Origin: Paenibacillus chondroitinus NBRC 15376
GTDB taxonomy: Bacteria; Bacillota; Bacilli; Paenibacillales; NBRC-103111
Direction of reading: 5' to 3'
NCBI RefSeq assembly: GCF_004000765.1
Contig: NZ_BILW01000012.1
Span: 111,298-175,297 of the forward strand
Length of the DNA stretch: 64,000 nucleotides
Position numbers and translations under genes: made by a program. The notes under the pieces were generated by a model, which was not told the DNA's origin, made no database searches, and saw only the letters and a program-made list of their open reading frames with translations. Below are positions 52,469-61,150 of the stretch, piece after piece. Every line of letters starts with the position of its first letter. Positions within the stretch are counted from its first letter, which is position 1.

Positions 52469-52686
52469 TTGACGTATTTTTTAGCCTTTTCGATTGCTTC
52501 ATCTTCTGTTGCTCCTGTCACATAGCGGCCATTAATGAATATAAAAGCAAAACGAGAACAAGGACCGCAATACGATTTGCAGGCAACTTTGACTTCAGCA
52601 TCAGGTGCAATGACTTTAATTTTTGAAAGTGCAGATTTCACCTTCATATGTTTGCATTTATCACAAATGCGAATATCATTGCGCAT
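52465..52686 (-). CDS. YuzB family protein (DUF1450)
   Basis: Protein of 73 residues with a thioredoxin-like mini-fold. Two cysteine pairs, CDKCKHMK and CKSYCGPC, suggest metal or iron-sulfur binding, and the closing FIFINGRYVTGATEDEAIEK is typical of DUF1450. The ATG overlaps the stop of the HesB-like gene by one base, so they are coupled. The function is unknown; coupling suggests a role in iron-sulfur or redox handling. Confidence 0.85.
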   Translation of the reverse strand: MRNDIRICDKCKHMKVKSALSKIKVIAPDAEVKVACKSYCGPCSRFAFIFINGRYVTGATEDEAIEKAKKYVK

Positions 52687-52988
52687 TAGTGATCTCCGTT
52701 GTTCCCCTTGCTTGGGTTCGTAATCATGAAGCCTTCTTCTGGCGTGTAGAAGTAGTCTATACGGATTCCGTCAAGCAATGGTTCGTTTCCATCCAGCAAA
52801 ACATCAATGCCCTTGTCCGTGCTGACAACAACATCATTGGCAGATTTATCGTCAAGACCCAAGCCATAGTGAGCGTGGTCGCCATGTTTATGAGTCACTT
52901 GTACTCGAACCAATAGACCTTTGTTTTCTTCTTTATCAAGCTCTAATTGAAGTACTTTCGCTGCATTACGAGAAATTTTGACGTTCAT
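52686..52988 (-). CDS. HesB/IscA-like protein lacking the metal-binding cysteines
   Basis: Protein of 100 residues with the HesB fold pattern (ISRNAAKVLQLELDK, LLVRVQVTHKHGDHAHYGLG, DGIRIDYFYTPEEGFMITNP). The three cysteines that bind iron in A-type carriers (one mid-protein, CGC at the end) are absent; instead there is a His cluster HKHGDHAHYG. It may therefore bind a different metal or have lost carrier function. GGAG lies upstream of ATG. It is translated together with YuzB. Confidence 0.82.
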   Translation of the reverse strand: MNVKISRNAAKVLQLELDKEENKGLLVRVQVTHKHGDHAHYGLGLDDKSANDVVVSTDKGIDVLLDGNEPLLDGIRIDYFYTPEEGFMITNPSKGNNGDH

Positions 52989-53237
52989 ATGTACACATCT
53001 CCTGAAACAATAATTTTATTTCTTATTGTAAAGAATCTAAGTCACGAAATCAACCTTTGACAGCATCCGACTTAAAAAGTGATTTACAAATGCCCCAATC
53101 GGGCTGCTATTGCTAATTGCCTTCACGAACTTTAAAATACATAGTAGTGGAACTATTTTATCCTAAATTCAAGCTGGTAACTTACTTACTTCATGGATAG
53201 TTATGTACATTCCAAAATGGAAAGGACGCGTTTCTGA

Positions 53238-53597
53238 ATGTCTACTCTTGAAAATGAAAAAGTCGCCCCGCTCAGCAACTATGTTCCTAAAGTACCGAAA
53301 GTCATTGAATGCTCCATTGAACGTACACTTGAAGTCATCGGTGGCAAATGGGCCTTCCTCGTGCTTCGGGAACTGTTTTGCGGTACGAAGCGTTTCGGCG
53401 AACTGCAGCGTCAAGTAACTGGAATCAGCCCCAAATCTCTAACCGATATTCTCCGTCATCTGGAGGATCACGGTGTTTTAGAGCGGACGGCATACCCAAC
53501 TGTCCCTGTTACCGTTGAGTATACCTTGACACCGAAAGGCCAGGATTTGCATCAAATATTAAAAGAGATGAAGCTATGGTCCGCAAAATGGACATGA
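53238..53597 (+). CDS. HxlR family transcriptional regulator
   Basis: Winged-helix regulator of 119 residues. IECSIERTLEVIGGKWAFLV is the family opening with the conserved Cys that senses oxidants or electrophiles in HypR/YodB-type members; FGELQRQVTGISPKSLTDIL is the recognition region, and the wing VPVTVEYTLTPKG follows. GGAAAGGA precedes ATG. The gene is 32 bases upstream of the methionine aminopeptidase gene and possibly co-transcribed. Confidence 0.9.
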   Translation: MSTLENEKVAPLSNYVPKVPKVIECSIERTLEVIGGKWAFLVLRELFCGTKRFGELQRQVTGISPKSLTDILRHLEDHGVLERTAYPTVPVTVEYTLTPKGQDLHQILKEMKLWSAKWT

Positions 53598-53629
53598 TGA
53601 TTGAATAACAGCTGAGGAGTTGGACTTAC

Positions 53630-54376
53630 GTGATTACCATTAAAACAAAAGAACAAATTGAAAAAATGGGCAGAGCTGGACGCATTCTAGCCGATTGTCA
53701 TAAAGAAATTGCAAAAATGATTCGCCCTGGCATCACTTCATGGGAAATCGACCAATTCGTCGAGGGATTTTTGGCGAAGCACGGCGCAACGCCGGAACAA
53801 AAGGGCTATCACGGCTATCCTTACGCTACCTGTGCATCCGTTAACGATGTGATCTGCCACGGGTTCCCGAAGAAAGAGGCCTTAAACGACGGCGATATCG
53901 TCACCATCGATATGGTTGTTCGGATTGATGGTTGGTTGGCAGACTCCGCTTGGTCCTACGCCGTTGGGAACATCTCTCCGATTGCGGAGAAATTGCTTCA
54001 AGTAACCAAAGAGTCGTTGTACAAAGGCATTGAGCAAGCGATTCCAGGCAACCGCATCGGCGATGTTTCGCATGCGATTCAGGTGTATGCGGAATCACAA
54101 GGCTTCTCTGTCGTCAGAGACTTTATCGGACACGGCATCGGCTCCGAAATGCATGAAGAACCGCAAGTTCCGCATTACGGACCAGCAGGCAAAGGGCCGC
54201 GCATTAAAGAAGGCATGGTGTTCACCATTGAACCGATGCTGAATGTCGGCAAATATCATTCCAAGGTTGATAGCGACGGGTGGACAGCAAGAACTTACGA
54301 CGGCAGTCTGTCCGCACAATATGAACACACGATTGCGATTACGAGCCAAGGACCGGTTATTTTGACGGAACAATAA
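53630..54376 (+). CDS. map: Methionine aminopeptidase, type I
   Basis: Removes N-terminal methionine from nascent proteins. At 248 residues it is the usual size. Metal ligands appear as Asp in VTIDMVVRID and WLADSAW, His in RDFIGHGIGSEMHEEP, Glu in FTIEPMLNVG and Glu in AQYEHTIAI; His in VICHGFPKK is the substrate-binding histidine. The location away from the ribosomal protein cluster suggests a second copy such as YflG. GTG 53630 follows GAGGAG. It is probably in an operon with the HxlR regulator and AI-2E family gene. Confidence 0.93.
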   Translation: MITIKTKEQIEKMGRAGRILADCHKEIAKMIRPGITSWEIDQFVEGFLAKHGATPEQKGYHGYPYATCASVNDVICHGFPKKEALNDGDIVTIDMVVRIDGWLADSAWSYAVGNISPIAEKLLQVTKESLYKGIEQAIPGNRIGDVSHAIQVYAESQGFSVVRDFIGHGIGSEMHEEPQVPHYGPAGKGPRIKEGMVFTIEPMLNVGKYHSKVDSDGWTARTYDGSLSAQYEHTIAITSQGPVILTEQ

Positions 54377-54401
54377 ACATTTAAGCCCCGGAGGAACATG
54401 C

Positions 54402-55514
54402 ATGATTTCTTTTTACAAGAAATATTGGAGAACTGCTTTTGACATTGCTCTCATTGTTCTAACCGTCTACCTCTTCATGCTGTTGTTCAGCTATTTGTAT
54501 CGCATCGCGACACCTATCTTTCTGGCTCTGATCATTTTCATGATGATCGAGCCTTTTGCTAGGTTTCTGAATCGAAAAGGGATGCGAAAGTCGATTGCAT
54601 CAGCGATCTCAACGCTCCTCTTCGTCCTGATCATCTTGGGCGCGCTGGCGGGTGCCGCCGTTATTTTCACAAGCCAGATCATGAGCCTTGTCGATAAAGT
54701 AGACGATTACCAAGCCGTTTTTAATGACCAAATCATACATAAAATTAGCGAACTAAATAATCGCTTCCAAACGTTGCCCCCTGATGTCATTGTGAAAATT
54801 AAAGAATATGCCGGACAATTTGCAGGTAATGCCTCTAAATTCATTATTTCTTTCTTATCCGGACTAGTAGCCTCGCTGACTTCCTTTTCCACCTTCATGT
54901 TCAACTTCATTGTCGGAATCATTTTGGCCTACTTCCTCAGCATAGAAATCGACTCCTGGAAACGCCTTGCCAGTGAGAAAACACCAAGAACGTTTAAATC
55001 GGTATTTTTCTTTCTAAAGGAAAATGTTGTGAAGGGGATTGTCTCTTACGTAAAAGCCCAATTTAAACTGATTTCCCTGACGTTTATCGTCGTTTTTGTC
55101 GCTTTGCTTCTGCTCGACGTCAATAATGCTTTTTCGATCTCCCTGCTCTCGGCTATTTTCGATGTTTTGCCGCTGCTGGGTGTCTCCACTTTGTTCATTC
55201 CATGGATCATTTACTTGTTTATCGTGGGTCAGACAACACTTGCGATCTGGTTAAGCGCGCTGCTGCTTGTCGTTATCCTTGTCAGACAAATCATGGAGCC
55301 CAAAATTACAGGGGAATCCCTGGGCGTGTCCGCCTTTACGACATTAGCTTTTATGATCGTGTCCCTGTCATTGTTTGGCGTTGCGGGAGTCATCCTGTCG
55401 CCTGTTCTAATCATCTTGCTCAAAGCTCTGTATACACAAGGCTATTTCCATCGTTGGATACGCAAGCCTGAGGACGAATACACGCAGAGCAATCTTCCTA
55501 CGAGTGGTCCATAA
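54402..55514 (+). CDS. AI-2E family transporter (YtvI/YueF-like)
   Basis: Membrane protein of 370 residues with the AI-2E family pattern: two helices at the start, a periplasm-facing amphipathic region, then five or six helices ending with GESLGVSAFTTLAFMIVSLS and LFGVAGVILSPVLIILLKAL. Members export autoinducer-2 in E. coli (TqsA) or act as Na+/H+ antiporters; the role here is open. GGAGG precedes ATG. It follows map by 25 bases. Confidence 0.88.
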   Translation: MISFYKKYWRTAFDIALIVLTVYLFMLLFSYLYRIATPIFLALIIFMMIEPFARFLNRKGMRKSIASAISTLLFVLIILGALAGAAVIFTSQIMSLVDKVDDYQAVFNDQIIHKISELNNRFQTLPPDVIVKIKEYAGQFAGNASKFIISFLSGLVASLTSFSTFMFNFIVGIILAYFLSIEIDSWKRLASEKTPRTFKSVFFFLKENVVKGIVSYVKAQFKLISLTFIVVFVALLLLDVNNAFSISLLSAIFDVLPLLGVSTLFIPWIIYLFIVGQTTLAIWLSALLLVVILVRQIMEPKITGESLGVSAFTTLAFMIVSLSLFGVAGVILSPVLIILLKALYTQGYFHRWIRKPEDEYTQSNLPTSGP

Positions 55515-55517
55515 ACT

Positions 55518-55559
55518 TAAAAGCCCATCCTTCCTTTCTGGAAAGATGAGCTTTTTTCG
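55518..55559 (+). terminator. Terminator between AI-2E family and AraC genes
   Basis: AAAAGC, CATC and TT on the left pair with AA, GATG and GCTTTT on the right; a run of T follows. Confidence 0.75.
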
Positions 55560-55561
55560 TA

Positions 55562-56344
55562 TTATACACGATACATACTGCGGTACACGGATGGAGCCAT
55601 CCCCATTTTTTGTGAAAACACGCGGCTCAAATAAAAACCGTTTTCAAAACCGCATTTTCCTGCGATTGCATCTAACGTCAAAGTCGATCCTTCCAGCAAA
55701 TGGCGCGCTCTGGTTAAACGCAATTCATTCAAAAACTCAGAAGGTGTTTGCGAGAAAGCTCTGCGAAACCTTCGCGTAAGCTGCACGGGAGTTAGCCCCA
55801 GGCTCTCTGCCAAATCCGACATGGATAAACTTCCGTATGCATGATCCGTTACATATTTACGTGCCTTTTCCATCAAACTGTCCGTTTCTGTAGTAAGGTC
55901 CTCTTTGAGCTCTCGTTCAATTGCGACTAATCGAAACATATCGCTGAGCATGTGCTGCTTATGCAATGTGCTCTCCTCATCCCACCCCGGAAGCTCCTTC
56001 AAATAGTGATAATTCGAGGCCAATCTCTCGATATCCTTAATGACGAGCTTGCCTTTCCAACTGGTTGCTTCCTCTGAACTTGGTTCCGACAGCCAAACAA
56101 ACTGCAGAAAATGAAACGACAACGGCTCCAGCGTCCTCCTTCGAAAACCAACATGGGGCGGGCAAATAACAAAATCGCCAAATCCCGCTTCCCCCTTGTG
56201 CTCTCCGATTCCATAGACAAATCGGCCTTCTTCCACAGCAAATAACGTCCAGCAAGGATACGTGTCCTCGTTATACATAAACTCATCTTTACGATGCCAG
56301 TAAACATGCGAAATAAGTTTCACCGCCACATCACGAAAAGCCAT
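55562..56344 (-). CDS. AraC family transcriptional regulator
   Basis: Regulator of 260 residues with an N-terminal cupin-like sensing domain (FAVEEGRFVYGIGEHKGEAG, FGDFVICPPHVGFRR) and a C-terminal double helix-turn-helix (LSMSDLAESLGLTPVQLTRR, FRRAFSQTP, IAGKCGFENGFYLSRVFSQK). Such proteins usually activate carbohydrate-use genes in response to a sugar. It is divergent from the FAD oxidoreductase gene, with 120 bases between, and probably controls it. Confidence 0.9.
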   Translation of the reverse strand: MAFRDVAVKLISHVYWHRKDEFMYNEDTYPCWTLFAVEEGRFVYGIGEHKGEAGFGDFVICPPHVGFRRRTLEPLSFHFLQFVWLSEPSSEEATSWKGKLVIKDIERLASNYHYLKELPGWDEESTLHKQHMLSDMFRLVAIERELKEDLTTETDSLMEKARKYVTDHAYGSLSMSDLAESLGLTPVQLTRRFRRAFSQTPSEFLNELRLTRARHLLEGSTLTLDAIAGKCGFENGFYLSRVFSQKMGMAPSVYRSMYRV

Positions 56345-56464
56345 ACCCGCACCTCTTTAAGTGAAATAAAGTATATGCTCATTGTAACTGACTGCATGTT
56401 CAATAGGAATATAATATTTTAAAATGAAATCAAAGATATTCTATCAACTAGTGAGGTGCTGGTC

Positions 56465-58711
56465 ATGAAACACGAAATCGTTACATCCGACATCACCGTT
56501 GTCGGCGGAGGTTTAGCCGGCGTGTGTGCCGCGATCGCTGCAGCCAGATTAGGTCAAACCGTTTCCCTTGTTCAAAATCGCCCTGTTCTTGGTGGTAACT
56601 CCAGTAGTGAAGTACGCGTGTGGGTTTGTGGAGCTACTTCCCACGGGCTTCATCGGTATGCGCGTGAAACCGGTATCATGGGTGAAATGTTCGTTGAGAA
56701 TCAATACCGCAATATCGATGGAAATCCCTATCTATGGGACCTGATTGTGCTCGAAAAAGTGAAAGCCGAGAAAAATATTACCCTTTTCTTGAATACGGAT
56801 GTTCATGAAGTTGATGCAGACGGAGACGAAACTTCCCGGACCATTCGATCCGTTACAGGGTGGATGATGGGGTCGGAACGCCGTATCCGCTTCGACAGCC
56901 GTGTCTATCTCGACTGCACTGGCGACGGGCTCGTCGGTTTTCTGGCAGGCGCGAAATTCCGTATTGGCCGTGAAGCGCAGGAGGAGTTCAATGAAGAATG
57001 GGCGCCTCTCGTCCCGGATGATATTACCTTAGGCAGCACTCTGCTCTTCTATACCAAAGATGCTGGCCGACCTGTGAAGTACATCCCGCCTAGTTTCGCC
57101 AAAGACATTACACAGACCACGATTCCTATGAAACGTGTTATTCGCAGCGGCGATAATGGTTGCGCTTACTGGTGGATTGAGTGGGGCGGTGAACTGGATA
57201 CGGTTCATGATAACGAAAGAATCCGTGATGAACTGTCTTCCGTGATTTACGGGATTTGGGATTATATCAAAAATTCCGGTAAATTCGAAGCGGATAACCT
57301 TACGCTCGAATGGATCGGTTCGGTTCCGGGCAAACGGGAATACCGTCGTTTCGTAGGGGACTACGTGCTGAATCAAAACGATGTCATCGCACAGGAGCTG
57401 TTCGAAGACCGCGTCGCCTTCGGCGGCTGGTCGATTGACCTGCATCCGCCACAAGGCATGTACGCCACGGCGAAGGGCTCCAAGCATATGCATGTGGACG
57501 GCAGCTATCACATACCGTTCCGTTCCCTCTATTCGGTCAATACGACGAATATGCTTATGGCTGGGCGCAATATCAGCGCGTCCCACGTCGCTTTCGGCAC
57601 GACACGCGTCATGGCGACATGTGCCGTCATCGGCGAAGCCGCAGGAACGGGCGCTGCCCTTTGCGCAGCGAAAGGCATCTCCCCTCGCGAGCTGCACGGC
57701 AGCCATCTGAGCGAGCTGCAGCAAACGCTGCTGCGGCAGGATGCCTCCGTGCTCGGGATCAAAAACGCCGACGCAGCCGACCTTGTGCTTGGCGCGACCT
57801 TGACAGCGTCCAGCACCTTGAGTCAGCTGGCGGTAGAGAAATCCGCGTCGGTGTTCCCGCTTGCGGATAGTGTAGCGCTTCTCGTGCCTGTAGATCCGCA
57901 CATCGAGGGCTTGGAGCTGCTGCTTGACGCCTCGGAGGCTACGCAGCTATCCGTCGAGTTGTGGAGCACAGGGAAGCCGCAGAACTACGTCCCGCACACA
58001 CAGGTCACAGCCGTTCGAGTAGCTGTCCCGCAAGGATCTGGACAGTGGATCCATGTTCCGTTAAGCTGGCATCCGGACACCGTTCAAAATGCGTTTATTA
58101 TTCTACGCAGCAATCCTGCACTATCGGTCCATAAGTCCGACCAACTGCAGTCCGGCGTCCTTGGGCTCAAGCATAAAGATAATAGCAATGCCGCAGATTA
58201 TGGCGACACGACACCGAACCAACCTGTCGTTGATTGGACTCCTGGCGAGTTCAACCGTAAGCCGATCTGCTTCCGGCTGCTTTCACCTACTTCGGCTTAC
58301 TCGCCGGATAAAGCGGCTAATGGCTTTAAACGGCCATACGGCGGCCCGAACATGTGGTCTTCAGCCCATCTGCAAGCCGGTAAGTCGGAGTGGCTTGAAG
58401 TCAGCTGGCCGAATGCCGTGCCAATCCGCAGCGTACAGCTGACCTTGAATGATGACGTCCATGAGGATTTAATTAATTTGCATCATCATCGGACAGCATT
58501 CGAGATTATTCCTGAGTTGGTTAAAGACTACAAACTCCAGGCCTTTGTTGGAGGAGAATGGAAAACTGTCGCTGAAGCATTTAATAATCACACTCGCCTT
58601 CATACGCATACATTCCCAGAGACCGTTGTAACCAGCCGCTTGCGCTTGCTAGTGGAATCAACAAACGGAGCTGAGCGAGCCGAAATCGTAGAAATTCGCT
58701 GCTACAGTTAG
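56465..58711 (+). CDS. FAD-dependent oxidoreductase with C-terminal carbohydrate-binding-like region
   Basis: Protein of 748 residues. The FAD-binding motif is VVGGGLAGVCAAIAAARLG at residues 12-30; FAD_oxidored features continue through NRPVLGGNSSSEVRVWVCG, YLDCTGDGLVGFLAG and the MLMAGRNISASHVAFGTTR / GEAAGTGAALCAAKG motifs ending near residue 410. The remaining 330 residues have no signal peptide and look like beta-sandwich domains (LSVELWSTGKPQNYVPHTQV, the PICFRLL region, LRLLVES). Divergence from an AraC regulator suggests a role in carbohydrate or glycoside oxidation. ATG 56465 after GAGGTG. Confidence 0.85.
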   Translation: MKHEIVTSDITVVGGGLAGVCAAIAAARLGQTVSLVQNRPVLGGNSSSEVRVWVCGATSHGLHRYARETGIMGEMFVENQYRNIDGNPYLWDLIVLEKVKAEKNITLFLNTDVHEVDADGDETSRTIRSVTGWMMGSERRIRFDSRVYLDCTGDGLVGFLAGAKFRIGREAQEEFNEEWAPLVPDDITLGSTLLFYTKDAGRPVKYIPPSFAKDITQTTIPMKRVIRSGDNGCAYWWIEWGGELDTVHDNERIRDELSSVIYGIWDYIKNSGKFEADNLTLEWIGSVPGKREYRRFVGDYVLNQNDVIAQELFEDRVAFGGWSIDLHPPQGMYATAKGSKHMHVDGSYHIPFRSLYSVNTTNMLMAGRNISASHVAFGTTRVMATCAVIGEAAGTGAALCAAKGISPRELHGSHLSELQQTLLRQDASVLGIKNADAADLVLGATLTASSTLSQLAVEKSASVFPLADSVALLVPVDPHIEGLELLLDASEATQLSVELWSTGKPQNYVPHTQVTAVRVAVPQGSGQWIHVPLSWHPDTVQNAFIILRSNPALSVHKSDQLQSGVLGLKHKDNSNAADYGDTTPNQPVVDWTPGEFNRKPICFRLLSPTSAYSPDKAANGFKRPYGGPNMWSSAHLQAGKSEWLEVSWPNAVPIRSVQLTLNDDVHEDLINLHHHRTAFEIIPELVKDYKLQAFVGGEWKTVAEAFNNHTRLHTHTFPETVVTSRLRLLVESTNGAERAEIVEIRCYS

Positions 58712-58717
58712 TCTCAT

Positions 58718-58765
58718 AAGCACGCAAAATGGATTAGCAAACGCTGCCGTTTTGCGTGCTTTTTT
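58718..58765 (+). terminator. Terminator after the FAD oxidoreductase gene
   Basis: AAGCACGCAAAA and TTTTGCGTGCTT form a 12-bp stem followed by T residues. Confidence 0.85.
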
Positions 58766-58908
58766 CTTTGGTGGCCGGCATCGTTTCCGACATTCTTTTT
58801 CTATAAATAGGTCTTAATAACCCTTGTTTAACCTCACATGATATGTTATATTAAAAGTGCGACAAATCAAGGTTTCCTCTTCAAAAAGTTGACATAGGAG
58901 TGATGGAA

Positions 58909-59088
58909 ATGGAACAAAATTCTATTCAAATTCGTCAAGGTGAAGAGATTATTTATGTAGAAATGACTGTTAAGGAAGCGCTTGCATTAACAGGTGCAAA
59001 GTTCAACTTAAACCACAAATTAGAGCGAGATGCCATCAAGAAGGTAAAACAACGCCTCGAAGATAAACTGCTTCCTCCTAACCATTAA
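58909..59088 (+). CDS. Small acidic/basic hypothetical protein
   Basis: Soluble protein of 59 residues, MEQNSIQIRQGEEIIYVEMT followed by a helix (VKEALALTGAKFN) and a basic helix (ERDAIKKVKQRLEDKL). ATG 58909 with AGGAG eight bases upstream is preferred; ATG 58903 and GTG 58900 are in frame. Not recognised. A terminator follows at 59115. Confidence 0.6.
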   Translation: MEQNSIQIRQGEEIIYVEMTVKEALALTGAKFNLNHKLERDAIKKVKQRLEDKLLPPNH

Positions 59089-59114
59089 TTGTACTCTACC
59101 ATCTTCGCATACAG

Positions 59115-59151
59115 CCCAACGAACGATCACCATCGTGCGTTGGGTTTTTAT
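59115..59151 (+). terminator. Terminator after the 59-aa gene
   Basis: CCCAACG (59115-59121) pairs with CGTTGGG (59138-59144) around CGAT/ATCG, followed by TTTTTATTTT. Confidence 0.8.
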
Positions 59152-59239
59152 TTTCCTCTTGAAACCACTGTATCAAAATCAACCAACTGCTTATAATAAT
59201 CACGCGCTTCTCAACAACGATATTCAAGGAGGACCGGCC

Positions 59240-59329
59240 ATGTCAGAAGATCATAAGCAGCAAGGACAATCCCGCAAAAATACAACGACGAAAACGCAGG
59301 ATCAGAAAAGCAATAAAGGGCACAAGTAA
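59240..59329 (+). CDS. 29-aa hydrophilic peptide
   Basis: AAGGAGG lies six bases before ATG 59240, and the frame encodes MSEDHKQQGQSRKNTTTKTQ and then DQKSNKGHK before TAA. Very polar, with no hydrophobic residue clusters. The excellent ribosome site and the dedicated terminator at 59336-59378 favour real expression. The composition recalls small acid-soluble or tlp-like spore peptides, but there is no motif to prove it. Confidence 0.55.
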   Translation: MSEDHKQQGQSRKNTTTKTQDQKSNKGHK

Positions 59330-59335
59330 ATAAAG

Positions 59336-59378
59336 AAAAGTCCATGCCTCTTTTCTTTCAGGCGTGGACTTTTTTTTC
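59336..59378. terminator. Terminator shared by the 29-aa and 69-aa genes
   Basis: AAAAGTCCATGCCT pairs with AGGCGTGGACTTTT, followed by TTTT on the plus strand and by AAAA-complementary T on the minus strand. Confidence 0.8.
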
Positions 59379-59379
59379 G

Positions 59380-59589
59380 TTAATTGATTTTTCTTCTTGT
59401 TAAAATGCAGGGAACCCCTCTGCCTACAGCCCCAGGTTGAGCCATATGCTCCAAATAACGAAGTCCTCTTGTACATTGTGTTTTACAAACCGCACACGTA
59501 GACGACTCCACTATTCTCATCGTGTACTGCTCTCTGGAAGATACTATTTTCTTCTTAGCAACTTTGCCTTTGCCTTTAGGTGGTGCCAT
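59380..59589 (-). CDS. Small cysteine-containing hypothetical protein
   Basis: Basic protein of 69 residues: APPKGKGKVAKKKIVSSREQ at the start, then SSTCAVCKTQCTRGLRYLEH with a CxxCxxxC cluster, and a further Cys in VPCILTRRK. The cysteine set could bind zinc. ATG 59589 follows GGCGAGG. Not recognised; possibly a small zinc-ribbon-like protein of Paenibacillus. Confidence 0.65.
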   Translation of the reverse strand: MAPPKGKGKVAKKKIVSSREQYTMRIVESSTCAVCKTQCTRGLRYLEHMAQPGAVGRGVPCILTRRKIN

Positions 59590-59660
59590 AACCTCGCCTC
59601 CCAACCGTCTACTTACTCCAGTATATGAAGTCTGGACAGAACGGTTCTTGAGGGACAAGG

Positions 59661-60569
59661 TTATGTTCCTGATGTTGTCTGGCGGTTAACGGTTTGTAAA
59701 TCCAGCGCAGTCAGCAGGATCGGGACGATCTCTTCATACAATTCGGCGAAGGCTTCCACGGGCAGCGGATTGACACCGTAACCCAACTCGACGGTAAATC
59801 CAGGCCTGCGGAATTGTTGAATGAACCAATCCTTATACCCTGCATCGCTATCGGTTAATTTCACGGCTTCATAACCGCTGACAACCGCTAATTGGTCGGC
59901 AAACGACTCGGATTCCGGAGGTTCATATCCCCGGTAATTCCAATAGATCTCTCTTCCTTGCGTGTGCAGGGCAACAACGAGCTCAAACGGGTGGCATTCT
60001 GTAAAACGCGCGAGCGCGGCAGTCTCCGGCTCCGATAGAGGCGTCTCGCCGCCATAATCCCGCGGACCCGGCCCCAACTGCCCCCTGCGCTCAGCTTCCT
60101 CTTCCCAATGGGCAGGGAACTGATCATTAAGGTCTACGCCCCTTATATTCGCTTTCCAGTTGCTAAAATCAGGCTGATCTCCGTTCAATTCCAGCAAATT
60201 GGCTTGGTAGGGATGATCAGGCCCGATGCCATTAAGGACAAGTTCTACACCGTCAGGATTCACCATCGGAACAACCCATAAGGAGTACTCGGAGAGCAGG
60301 CGTCTGGTGTTTCTGCCCTGCCAGGCTGTTCCTCTGGCATAAGAACAAGCAAGATCCTCTACAAACTGCATAACAAGCGGTGTCGTAATCCATTCATTCG
60401 CATGGATCGCTGCATTGACATGGAGCTCTCTGGCCCCCTGGCCGATGCGCAGCGCAGGTATGCCTTTTCCCATCACACTTTCTCCTATAACTTCGACATG
60501 CAGGAAAGGATAAATCCTGCCCAGCCGATTCAATTCATCACACAACGTTCCATACCCGTAACCCAACAT
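59661..60569 (-). CDS. M14 family zinc carboxypeptidase (gamma-D-glutamyl-diamino acid endopeptidase-like)
   Basis: Zinc peptidase of 302 residues. Metal ligands are His and Glu in AAIHANEWIT and the later His in VVALHTQGREI; the catalytic Glu is in FTVELGYGVNPL. NPDGVELVLNG and VDLNDQFPAHWEEE give the substrate Arg/Asn-type loop. It has no LysM domains or signal peptide, unlike YqgT-type enzymes with an N-terminal LysM pair, so it may act inside the cell on wall peptides or during sporulation. GAGGTGG precedes ATG. Confidence 0.88.
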   Translation of the reverse strand: MLGYGYGTLCDELNRLGRIYPFLHVEVIGESVMGKGIPALRIGQGARELHVNAAIHANEWITTPLVMQFVEDLACSYARGTAWQGRNTRRLLSEYSLWVVPMVNPDGVELVLNGIGPDHPYQANLLELNGDQPDFSNWKANIRGVDLNDQFPAHWEEEAERRGQLGPGPRDYGGETPLSEPETAALARFTECHPFELVVALHTQGREIYWNYRGYEPPESESFADQLAVVSGYEAVKLTDSDAGYKDWFIQQFRRPGFTVELGYGVNPLPVEAFAELYEEIVPILLTALDLQTVNRQTTSGT

Positions 60570-60673
60570 ACGACCACCTCACAGCTCTTTGATCTCCTAC
60601 GTAGGTTATGAATATGCCTTCTCCATTAGAAACATGCGGCGTAACGAAGTTAAGTTATTGCACGCCTTCTACA

Positions 60674-61070
60674 ATGAAAAAGGCCTATTTCAATGATATA
60701 GAGCACAATAGTTCCTCGCTGAGGAGAAAGGAATCGTTGGAGGAGTTAATTTTCCTCCGTAGTTTAGCTTGTTAAGAGCCCAGTGGGAGCGAATTTGGGG
60801 TGGAGAACACCCAACGCCGCTAAATATTCAGCGTACTGAGACATTTGGCGGAGGGGGCATCCTCATAGGAGAGGTAGCTGGCTGGCCACAGCTTGGAGGA
60901 TCTACAGGGCGCTATTCTAACAAATTAAGCCTGTTTCCGCGTTTAAGCGGAACTGCAGGGCCTTATTTGACCGCTAATCCCGTTTTCTTCAAGAAAACGA
61001 ACAAATAGAGGACGTCAGTTCCCCTCCGCGCGAAGAAGAGCTTATTTCGATGAAATAGAGCCCTGTAGTT
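60674..61070. repeat. Degenerate units of an intergenic repeat
   Basis: Similar strings recur: CCTATTTCAATGATATAGAG near 60684, TCTACAGGGCGCTATTC near 60901, AACTGCAGGGCCTTATTT near 60951 and, in the other orientation, CTTATTTCGATGAAATAGAG followed by CCCTGTAGTTCC near 61040. They look like copies of one short element, inverted relative to each other and eroded. Confidence 0.55.
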
Positions 61071-61150
61071 CCCTGAAAAAACCGCTGCCGCTGGAGCGAT
61101 AGCAGCAAATTTCATGGGGTGGTGTCCGAGTTGCGACTGTGACAGTCTAT

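Noticed and set aside
57029..57901. Long antisense frame in the FAD oxidoreductase gene
   Set aside because: It is opposite conserved coding sequence and lacks start signals.
60769..61008. 79-codon open frame in the gene-free region
   Set aside because: It runs through repeat units, has no ribosome site, and its composition is unlike a protein (glycine-rich run from GGAGG repeats).
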